A DNA stretch of 43,908 nucleotides from Acanthaster planci (Eukaryota; Echinodermata; Asteroidea; Valvatida; Acanthasteridae), in assembly GCF_001949145.1 (NCBI RefSeq), contig NW_019091389.1, positions 1,044,094 through 1,088,001 on the forward strand. Direction: 5' to 3'. Within the stretch, counting starts at the first letter, position 1. Each line of letters starts with the position of its first letter. Shown one piece after another: positions 1-9,000 of the stretch. Under the pieces are notes generated by a model. That model was not told the origin of the DNA. It searched no databases and saw only the letters and a program-made list of their open reading frames with translations. The translations under genes and the position numbers were made by a program.

Positions 1-60
1 GCTACAAGTAAATCAACCGGCTCTTTTCAGAGCCAACAAATCATCAAAAGAGGGATAATC
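1..60 (+). terminator. Histone-type mRNA 3' end signal (stem-loop plus downstream element), gene body off the left edge
   Basis: Positions 19-34 read GGCTCTTTTCAGAGCC, the canonical replication-dependent histone stem-loop: a 6-bp GGCTCT/AGAGCC stem and a TTTC loop, flanked by CAACC and AACAAATC. A purine-rich stretch, CAAAAGAGGGA, follows at 45-55, where a U7 snRNA target (histone downstream element) is expected. In known histone genes SLBP binds the stem and cleavage falls a few nt after it, leaving no poly(A). The whole segment matches, in inverted orientation, the 3' end of the nanos gene at 2325-2384. The gene that uses this copy lies left of the window and could be a second nanos or a histone gene. 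Confidence 0.8.
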
Positions 61-646
61 CTCACGCTGTTCGCTTGTTTTCCTAATATTTAAATTTTAT
101 TTTAAATGTTTTAATTTTCATGAGGGCCAAGCTACACCACGTGGTCTATTGCAAGCGTGAGGCACTGCATGTACTGTGTGCAATCATGCAATGTACACAA
201 CAAATTAATTTTAAATAACGGGTAAAGTTTGTATGTCCCCCCCCCTTAAAACTGTCCAAGACATCAGTGTTTTCATAATTATAAAGGTATTTTCAACGAT
301 TCCCCTTTAAGGGACTGGCCCCCTAATGCTGGTATCCCTCACCCCGATTGGCCAACATTTCATAAGTTTTCATATAACACCCCAGCCATGCCCGGAAAGC
401 ACAGTTAGATGATAATTTGAGCTTAAGCAATTCAGTTACTTCAAGTTAAAGCAACCTCCATACCGACTGATTTTTAAAGGATTTTTTCTTGGAAGAGCTT
501 TTTTGTTAGTGTGGGAATATTCAATCTTCGTCATATTCCATTCTTGGAACCGTTTTACCAGCATCAGACGATTACTTATCTCGAATGACCGACAGGTTTC
601 AGGAAAACTACATCCATTCAGAAAATAACACAAGCGCCCCCTCGAA
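61..646. other. Spacer with no recognised gene
   Basis: No coding exon, RNA gene or repeat was recognised here. It holds a C-run near 238-245 and AT-rich sequence. The short ORFs lack family similarity that I can see. Confidence 0.5.
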
Positions 647-755
647 GTCATTATTGACTACCCGGCTATGATCACACCGTCTCAAGCGCGGTGCGGCCGA
701 CCGAAAAGGTTTTCAGTCAAGCCTCATCTACTTGCAACGTTGGAAATCCAATGGA
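647..755 (+). repeat. Inverted copy of the nanos upstream region (orphan promoter-like segment)
   Basis: Read on the + strand, 647-755 aligns with the minus-strand sequence running 3222 to about 3130, just upstream of the nanos ORF. Shared blocks are GTCATT-TTGACT, a 17-nt GATCACACCGTCTCAA core with flanks, GCGGCCG-CC and CAGTCAAGCC-CATCT. Similarity fades around CAATG. No nanos coding sequence follows on the + strand, so this is either a relic of a decayed copy or a duplicated regulatory module. Conservation of this block in two places suggests it contains the core promoter, but that is inference. Confidence 0.55.
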
Positions 756-1015
756 TTTATCTTAATGCCCAAGTACTGTTCTCACTCAATATCTTAAGGA
801 CGAAGTTTTGCCTGTTTGGCGAGAACTCATTACATGTACATGTTTTTCTCAATCAGGTAGTATTCAAACGATCATAAAACGACATAATACCGACGATGCC
901 TACGAACTCTTGGATGCATGGATTTCAAAGAAACTGAGTGGCGACTTTAGAGAGTAATTATCATCAGGAATAAAAAGGAAAATTTGTGACCAAATCAAAA
1001 TAAAACTTTCCACTC

Positions 1016-1088
1016 TGGAAGATCCGGGTATCGATCCCGGTACCTCTCGCATGCTAAGCGAGCGCTCTACCACTTGAGCTAATCCCCC
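1016..1088 (-). tRNA. tRNA-Ala (anticodon AGC)
   Basis: On the minus strand the sequence starts GGGGGATTAGCTCAAGTGG and ends ATCTTCC plus discriminator A. The acceptor stem pairs over seven positions and includes G3-U70, the identity determinant of alanine tRNAs. The anticodon loop CTTAGCATG places AGC at 1053-1055. The T arm is a CCGGG/CCCGG stem around an ATCGATA loop, so the A box (TAGCTCAAGTGG) and B box (GGGATCGATACC) of an internal Pol III promoter are intact. There is no intron. The tRNA lies between two oppositely oriented histone-type 3' ends. Confidence 0.95.
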
Positions 1089-2324
1089 TACTGCATCGTA
1101 ATTGTGTGTACATGTACATGTGTGCTCAATATCACATGCTTTGATTGTACTTGTGCGATGTAATAAGATGGTCTAATTATGACAAACTATTCCTGAAACA
1201 GGGTGTATGTCGATCTGCGCTAAGTAACTTTTATGTAGAATTTCTTCCCCTTCATATACCGTGCATGTAAATACAAGCCGAGCTTATACATAAAAAGAGG
1301 AAAATAGTATTTTCCCTTTCTAAACATTGTTGTGAGTTCGTTCGCGCACTACCCTTACAGGGCGCAGGGGTGGGCTAATGTTTTTGGCTGTATGACTTGA
1401 TTTGTCCAATCCCTATATTGGATATGTGAACAATTCAAACAAGACTGCAACAGCTTATCGGTTTCTTCTCACTGTCTCAGACCATCAGATTTGAAACAGC
1501 GCCCTCACTGGTTAGCGTTTTTCCTTGGTATCAAGAGCGGACGCTATTGCGACCACCCACACTTTCCGTGTGATTCAGAATGGAAGAGAAAGAGGAAAAT
1601 GAAACTGCTCTAAACAGTTATACATGCAAATTATATGTTCACTTCATTTATTTTTAAGTACATGTAGGAAACAAATACAGTTGAACCTCGTTAATAAGAG
1701 GACTTGACAAATTACCTTGTTTTAACAGGAACCTTGTATTTACAGTGCTTTTCTTATTGAGGTTTGACTGTACATGTAAAAATCCACAAATCGAATGTCG
1801 TATACTACACTGAAAACACCTTAAAGGATTAAGAAAGCGAACCAATTTTCACTATATGGTGGCTCTTCTAAAATATTATCAGACACAAGTAGATAAGGGA
1901 CAAAGACAATACAATCATGTAATATGATTTTTTCCTTCACTTTTTTAAAGAAAAAACCTGCAAAAGGGAATTTTGCCAAATATTTACCAGCATATTAGTT
2001 TACAGAAATAAGAAATTTCCTGTCCTGACAGCGAAATTTTGTGCCGAAAAGCGACCCATCACTCCCGAAAATGAACAACACATATGCGTTATTAGCATAT
2101 GTAGGTTTAAAAGGATCGAACCTTTTATACGGCAGGTTTCAAATAAAAATGAGATAGACCTACATACTGGAGAAAAAATCAGTTTAGCAGATGAATATTG
2201 AGGGTTTAATTTTAAAGGAGTATACGAGACATTACAACAGTTGCATCCAGCATCATAACTTGATTGAGATTGAAAAGTTTAATTTATGACTTGGTTGAGA
2301 ATGAAAATGTTAATGCTTGCTATT
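1089..2324. other. Spacer between tRNA-Ala and the nanos 3' end; nothing recognised
   Basis: AT-rich sequence with TACATG-type words near 1111-1122 and 1662-1670. No exon, RNA gene or inverted repeat was recognised. Confidence 0.5.
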
Positions 2325-2384
2325 GATTATCTCTCTTTTGAGGATTTGTTGGCTCTGAATAGAGCCGGTTGGTTTTACTTGTAG
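2325..2384 (-). terminator. Histone-type stem-loop and downstream element ending the nanos mRNA
   Basis: On the minus strand, 21 nt after the nanos stop codon, positions 2366-2351 read GGCTCTATTCAGAGCC: a perfect 6-bp stem with loop ATTC instead of the usual TTTC. CAAAAGAGAGA follows at 2340-2330, matching the purine-rich histone downstream element. About 55 of 60 positions, from CTACAAGTAAA through GATAATC, match 1-60 in inverted orientation. Similarity stops sharply after GATAATC, which suggests that just the processing unit is conserved or duplicated. The A in the first loop position departs from the consensus and may weaken SLBP binding. Confidence 0.75.
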
Positions 2385-2387
2385 TAT

Positions 2388-3032
2388 TCACACGGACACT
2401 CTGTTTGCCGTCGACGGAATAAGTCTGCTGCTGATGAACATGCCCAGATTACTAGGTGTGAACTTGGACGGAAGTGGCTGCAGGCTGCCCAGGTTGGTTG
2501 GACAGTACTTGATTGTGTGTGCATCATCTCCGCTGATTCCACACAGTGGACAGATGTAAGCCCTTAGCCTAGGACAGACCACCTTGTCAAGGCTGTTCTT
2601 GAGAACGTGTGAGGTGTAAACTGCTTCACTCTCGCCGTTGTTCTTGCAGAAGACGCACCAGGTTGGCTTGGGAACCGTCCAGCGAGCTCGTCGAGATGGA
2701 CCGCTCTCACGGGACAGCTCGTCGATGGTGAAGGGTCGGAAACCGGTGGTCGGCCCGCTGTCGATGTTGCTGGTGTCCTGGTCCGGCTCCGCGCATTGCT
2801 TTGGCATCTGGAGATCTTCCGGTGGCTCAGAGACAGAGCTAGGCTTGGGAGGTGGTGCGTAGATCTTGGTAATAAGACGGGCTAGACCAAGGTAGTCGTG
2901 GAAGCGATCAAACTCTCTTGGTATTTCTACGAAGCACTGCTGTCTTTCTTGAACGACTGGAAAACTGCTAGTGCAGCGAGACATCTTCGGTTGAGATACC
3001 GAGATCAACAATGTTGACTCAATGCAAACCAA
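2388..3032 (-). CDS. nanos: Nanos-family RNA-binding translational repressor, intronless
   Basis: A 214-residue ORF carries the two CCHC zinc knuckles that define Nanos: C126-x2-C129-x12-H142-x10-C153 and C161-x2-C164-x7-H172-x4-C177, with the family signature NNGESEAVYTSHVLK between the first ligands. Residues 41-52 (FDRFHDYLGLAR) match the CNOT1-interacting motif found near the N-terminus of vertebrate Nanos proteins, with F where vertebrates usually have W. Known family members bind mRNA 3' UTRs with Pumilio, recruit CCR4-NOT and maintain germline fate. A Pro/Ser-rich linker joins the two parts. Met17 (2982-2984) is a possible alternative start, and both starts retain all motifs. The gene is a single exon, and its stop is followed at once by a histone-type 3' end signal. 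Confidence 0.93.
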   Translation of the reverse strand: MVCIESTLLISVSQPKMSRCTSSFPVVQERQQCFVEIPREFDRFHDYLGLARLITKIYAPPPKPSSVSEPPEDLQMPKQCAEPDQDTSNIDSGPTTGFRPFTIDELSRESGPSRRARWTVPKPTWCVFCKNNGESEAVYTSHVLKNSLDKVVCPRLRAYICPLCGISGDDAHTIKYCPTNLGSLQPLPSKFTPSNLGMFISSRLIPSTANRVSV

Positions 3033-3129
3033 ATCGGAAGTGGTGATTTAGTGCCAAACAGGCCCGACTTTATGTCGAAGATCTTCGATGAGGTCGGCAC
3101 TCAGACAATGAGAACACATTGGCGGCAAC

Positions 3130-3222
3130 ATTATAGACAGATGCGGCTTGACTGATGCTCTTTAAGGCCGGCCGCGTCGCGTTTGAGACGGTGTGATCAC
3201 AGCCAAGCAGTCAACAATGACT
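3130..3222 (-). promoter_or_regulatory. Candidate nanos promoter/5' flank, duplicated at 647-755
   Basis: This GC-rich segment lies about 100-190 bp upstream of the nanos start codon and is one of only two pieces of the locus shared with the left part of the window. It contains TTAAAGAGC followed by ATCAGTC, which could be a weak TATA-like box and an initiator, and a GATCACACCGTCTCAA block. The placement and the duplication suggest promoter function. The transcription start is not determined. Confidence 0.45.
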
Positions 3223-3988
3223 AAGCCCACAGACTCCAACTTGCGGTTTCGCCTGAGCGCTCTCGGGTCAAGAACACGCAGAATCACAAGAGTGCCCATT
3301 ACCAACTTCTCTGAATGCATTTGGTGTTACTTGTCAACGACGAAGTTATCGCTGGATTTGTACAGAAACTTAGCGGGCTTTTTGATCCCTGCATCTTTGT
3401 ATCAAAGAGCGGAGTTTTAAGGACGTCACGCAAACCTGTCCACAAAGTCACATTAAAAGTGACACCCTTTCAAGAAATGCATGTATGGGTCAAAGACCGA
3501 CGGGTCGAAAACCCGCCACCTGGAAATATTTCACAGGCTTGGAGCTTCCAATTAGAAATTAGCTTGTAAAACAAAAAACTGGGAAAGATCTTGAAGCAGA
3601 AAGCACGGACGTTTCGCCAAATTCAAATGATCGCATGCTGACGGCCGATTACATGCCGTCCATTTTCCTCCATACAAGAATTCGTGCCGACTATGCAGTC
3701 TCTTTCTACAAATAACTGACCAAAAAGTAGACTTAAATCCTTGGAACGTCAAGTATTCCTGCCTCACAAATACAAATGAGAACACCTGTACATGCAATCT
3801 CAATTTCTTTCTGTCCCATTTCTAAAATGGAACGAAATGACTGGAATATTCCCGACTATCAGAAGGGTACGATAATACAGTTCGTCTAGAAAAACACAAT
3901 TCATTTATATTTCCATGAAAAATTAACTCGATTCTTTATTAAGGTTTACCATTTGTCTCCATCTGTGAGTTCATTGGAGACATTAACA
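3223..3988. other. nanos upstream flank, nothing further recognised
   Basis: The short ORFs on both strands have no recognisable domain. Part of the nanos regulatory region may lie here, but no specific site is supported. Confidence 0.4.
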
Positions 3989-4937
3989 CAATTGTATTCA
4001 CAAATTAAAGACTGCCGCAAAAGATCAAGAATTATAAGTACATGGATAATTATTCCTCCGTGTTTTAACTTCAAAAAATGCAGCACGGCAAACACGAAGT
4101 GACAGATAGATGCCTGGACAGTAAAGTATTGGGAAATTTTGTTTGGGGCTTATTTCTAATTCACATTATGAAAACAAATATTAAAAAGCCGTACAGTTCA
4201 ACTTCTTTGTTTTTTACCTCACTCGAAGTAAAACTCATTCTTAAAAATCAATCAAATTATTTTTTTCACTGATGTACTGAGCGTGTCAGCCCTGCAAAAC
4301 CACAATCTGGGCCAGTGACAGGCACACACGTGGTGAAGTCGCTGCCAAGGCAAGTTACAGGGCTACTGCAATGAGCAAGTTATTTGACTGTTGGTTCACA
4401 CGCTACAATTGGGTGAGTGTTACTGATTGGCCAAACAGAAAGTCAGGGATCATCGTGGTTGACAAGAGATTAATGTATGTTGCTACATCACGATGTTACT
4501 GTTTAAGACCCCCATTCTATTCAAAGTCAAATTACAAACTTCATGTTTTCTTTCGGTGTGATTTAATGTCAATCCGCACTGTTGTATTCACAAAATAATG
4601 ACCGCCGGTATAATTATTCTTCGATGTTTTAGCTTCAAATGTAAAATGTTGGGGAAATTTTGTTTGGGGCTTATTTTTCATTTAAGTTATGAAAACAAAT
4701 TTAAAAAGCTGTACTGTTCAACTTTATTCTATTCAAAGTCAAATTACAAACTTCATGTTTTCTTTCGGTGTGATTTAATGTCAATCCGCACTGTTGTATT
4801 CACAAAATAATGACCGCCGGTATAATTATTCTTCGATGTTTTAGCTTCAAATGTAAAATGTTGGGGAAATTTTGTTTGGGGCTTATTTCTCATTTAAGTT
4901 ATGAAAACGAATTTAAAAAGCTGTACTGTTCAACTTC
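3989..4937. repeat. 212-bp tandem repeat, two near-identical copies plus a diverged third
   Basis: 4514-4725 and 4726-4937 are direct repeats with a 212-bp period. Both begin ATTCTATTCAAAGTC, pass through GACCGCCGGTATAATTATTC and TTGGGGAAATTTTGTTTGGGG, and end GTACTGTTCAACTT, with few differences. A diverged copy sits at about 3989-4225, recognisable by TGTATTCACAAA, AATTATTC, AAATTTTGTTTGGGGC and GTACAGTTCAACTTC. Copies 1 and 2 look recently duplicated, copy 3 older. No coding capacity is evident; the short ORFs they contain are repeated with them. Confidence 0.85.
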
Positions 4938-5888
4938 TTTGCTTTTTTTATGCTCAATCAGAGAAAACGCATTCTTGATTACATGATTCAACCACTTTAC
5001 AAAACAGTATTTAATGACAGCCATGGGCAGAGATTTCTTGTCACATATGGAGGAGGGGATGATATCTGAAAGCTCAGCGTGGCCTCCATCCCAGGTGACA
5101 TCATGACACCGACATGTGCAGAGTACGGTGGTGCAGGCTAAGGGTGTGCATAGTCAGTGACTTGAAAGGGGGGGGAATGATTATATTGGTTATCTCACAG
5201 GTCAAAAAGTGTGGGGGGTATATATCCCTCACCCCGAGGATCTCCGCCCATGATGAGCTCAATGATCAGTGCCATTGTGAAAACCATTAAAAGGTATCAT
5301 AAATAATCATGAAAAAAAGTGTGACATTTAAATGTCTGCATATCAATTCCTTGTATCTCCATTTGTGATCACAAACACAAAACAAAACTAACAAATGCGA
5401 AAACTTTTGTTTATTGCATTGCAGCTTCCAGCTGCTACTTCAGGAAAATAAAAGAAAATCCTTATGTTTCAAATCATCCAATACACCTAAGAGATAAATC
5501 AACAAGATTTACATATAATATATGAATTTTCTCAAGAATAGCAAACAATGACAGGGACTAACCTCTCACCTGTGCATCTCAGAAGCCGACCAAGGGCTTT
5601 GAATTCATGTGCATTTGACAACTACACCACTCACAAGGAGCACGATCACGTCACAACCTTTTTCAGTTTTCCATCAAAAGCAGCACCCTATGGGGCTAGC
5701 TGGACACACTTTGGTCCAGCAAGCCACAGACACGCATGATTTTACCTTACTCTATTCAATACTGTTTAGAAAACAATAAACTTCACCTGCAGTGAGTTTA
5801 ACACAACCTTGATACCTCTTGAAGTGGTAACATTCAATCAAAGCTATGGCATCAACGCGTTCCTTTCATGTTCATGAGTAGTATATAT
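4938..5888. other. AARSD1 3' flank / likely 3' UTR
   Basis: This lies downstream of the AARSD1 stop on the minus strand. A minus-strand AATAAA (TTTATT at about 5409-5414) is a candidate poly(A) signal roughly 475 nt after the stop. Nothing else was recognised. Confidence 0.4.
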
Positions 5889-6021
5889 TTAGCCTGCTGT
5901 GAGTTTCTGGGTGTAAGAACGCAGCACCTCCTCTGCTGTAGACCTCTTGCTCATCTTGTTAGCTTTGCCTTGGTAACGACCAGTCTTGCTTGCTCCTTTC
6001 CCCTCTAAACATTCGGCAATC
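5889..6021 (-). CDS. AARSD1: AARSD1 exon 12 and stop
   Basis: Encodes residues 368-410, IAECLEGKGASKTGRYQGKA then NKMSKR and a short tail ending QKLTAG, stop TAA at 5889-5891. The basic GRYQGKA-KMSKR block matches the conserved C-terminus of AARSD1/AlaRS editing proteins. Confidence 0.93.
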
Positions 6022-9000
6022 CTAACCACAACCACAGAATGTAACAAAAGAATTACGGAAGTGCAAAATCAGACTACTATTTCAAGTACCGGTCAAAGAT
6101 GACTTGCTATCTCTGGGCAACCAATGTAAACAGTATTGTGCTTGCTGTTGCACAGAGCAAGGGGATAATTTTCACATGCTTCGGGGGCTGCGTGTCACAT
6201 CGTTTGCATCGATTTGAGCAGGTCCACATTGGCTCACAGGTGATGTAAACAATAAAAAAAAGGGAAAACAATGTTTTCTGTCACCAGGTGTCTTGAGAGT
6301 GTCTGATTGTACAGTGACAGTGTCAGCCTGGAAAAAAATGCCAGCCTAACATTTAAAAAAAAATTTCATCTGAGACAAAGACAACAAAACGTTTTCGTCA
6401 TGCACAGCTGTCTGGAAAACAAAATTATCCATGACCTGGAGGTTCATGTGCTTTCATGATTAAACAAAAACATGTCAATGTACACATTACTTTGTTGAAA
6501 CTTCTTACAATCAATTAATCAGAGCTATAACTCACTTAGGTCCGACTTCTTTGATGATGTCATCTGGGCCTGCAGCTAAGAACATCCCAGCACCCTTTTC
6601 ATCACCAGCTGTGAGCAGTGCTAAGCAATTCTGTCAGTCCGGGAAAAAAATGAATAGTCAGTTAAAACAAAATGAAAATTGGATTTTAAAAATTATCCAG
6701 ACTGGTAGCAAAAACTATATAATGTCACAAAAAAGCTTAAACCCTTGAAACAACATAATATAAAACATCACTCAAATTTGGGCATAAACAACTGCTTACA
6801 CTGAACTGGCTGCAAATAAGCCTTTGTTTTCAGTGAGATTGATGATACCCAATTATTGAAAGGTTGAGGTAAGGGCTGTAGGTAAAGGAAACTTTTTTCA
6901 ATCTTGTTTCCTGAATCTGTTTTATAAATTGTAAACTGCTGAACATGGTGGCACTAGATGATTTTTATGATTGATGTGTGTTCCAAGCCCCCATTTCCAA
7001 CTGTTTCAAAATCTGCCTGAAAAAACTTTATCGAAATAGAAACATACATGTACTACATTGTAGAATTTTACTTTATTGCTTTCATTTGTAATCAAAATCC
7101 AAAAATGAAGAGTTAACCTCACTTTCAATTTCACATTAGCTGACTTGCAAGAGTCTATCTTCGTGAACACAAAGTTAGTATGAGAAGTTTGCTAGTGCAT
7201 GAACATGGTAACATGTCTTGTCAACCAGCAGAGCCAGATGTTCTAACAGTATGACAACATTACATGTAGATATTAATCTCAGCAATCTGTTTTCAGTGGC
7301 CAAAGGATGGATTCAGAGTGTGTAAATCAATACAAAGCAGGTCTTGATTAAGTCCCCCCAAAAGTACAAATACAAGAACATCTAACAGCACTTCACTGTA
7401 CCTGCAAATTGATTTCATTTGCTATCATGTTCAGGAATTCCAAGTCGCCCTCTTTCCGGTGAAGAACCAGGACGGGATCTTTGTCAGCTTGGTTGTTATA
7501 GCGATAGGCTTCGAGTGCAGCAAGGTCTCTTAGCAACATGGTGGTGCTCTAAAATAACATACACGGAGATTTCCAGGCATCAGAGGTTCTTCAAATCTTG
7601 GCTTCATTAATGTTGCAGCTTCAGGCTTGAGTATTATGGATTTATTCAAAACATTGTTTGCAATCAATCTCCTACCTATATAACGAAAATCTTCCAATGG
7701 CATATATATGCTCATCTGCAGTGTTTAAACCCTACTCACTCTGCCCAGCTAAATTGTAGAAATGAACACATTTTCCTATCTTTTATTGATTCTAATGGAG
7801 GTAATTTTTTCAGTTGAAATATTATTTTTGAAAGATCTTATATCCTTGTGACCTAAAGATCTCTGTATTAACGTGAATGTAACAGAAAATGATTTGAATT
7901 GTGAGCATCAATCAGTCAATCGCCACAGTTGGGCCCTGTCCAAATCAGAAGAAAGCACTTTATAAATGCCATTTATCTCTTATCTTTACCTTGTTGGCTA
8001 CTTTCAATGATTTCTGGATCTTCTCTGCAGCCTGTGGGTGGCCATCAGGTCCGCACCTGTCAACCAGACAAGCAAGTACAACAAAAAATTGACAGAACAT
8101 CATTCCAGGCTGCCCGTCGTCTTTCATAAACACGTCACCCATTCAAATGCTCAGAGCAACTTTATCAGGAGAACAATCGCAGTCATCTCTGGCGTGTGGT
8201 TCCGAGACCTGACAATGTTTTCATCAATTGCTGCTGGCTTGCCTCCATTCTTAAACAGAACAAGAGCAATGCAACAAAAGCCCGCCCTTGTCCAATTGCA
8301 TATTTGAATCCCCATATTTGCACATGTGTGAAATGCAACAATGGAAAATACGTCATTAAATTTCTAAAATATCAAGATCAGCAAGGGTGCAAAAGCTATT
8401 TTGCAGACGAATAATCTGTGTTAGCTGAATAAAATGTAAAAAGGTCCTAAACTTGCTCTAGGCAGTTTTATTTTTTCATGTTTAAACTCATTTGGAGTCA
8501 TCTGGCAAGTGATTGAAGACGATGTTACCATTTGATAAACAATGGGACATGAGACTGACTATCTCCACACATTTCCTGAAATCTTTCTACATGCAACATC
8601 TTGCTGCACATGTTCTCTACATCGATGGTACTTGTTTGCACCCAAGAGTGGCACATCCTGCTTCATTGGCATAAAAAGTCTGTTCCATGCCATGTGGCTC
8701 ATCCTGCTGGTGTTTATCTCTGGTTTCCTAGGCATGAAATGACTGAGAATAGTTCTATTCCCCCTGGATGGGATGCCAGTCCATGGCAGGCTGCTTCCCC
8801 AGCTAATGCTGATACCCATTTATACGCCTGGGTGGAACGAGGCAAGCAGGGGTGAAGTGGCTTGCCAAGGGCCACAACATGCTGTCAGCAGTTGGAGTCG
8901 AACCCCCGACCCTGTGATCAGAAGCTACAAACCCTAACCATTAGGCCACATGCTCCAGTAATGGTTGCTCACATGCTCAACTGGCATAGCTGGGGTTAAA

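Noticed and set aside
1-12. Possible last codons of histone H2B or another histone (TAC AAG TAA) at the left edge
   Set aside because: The same CTACAAGTAAA string occurs downstream of the nanos stop codon, where it is untranslated, and 12 nt are too few to call a protein.
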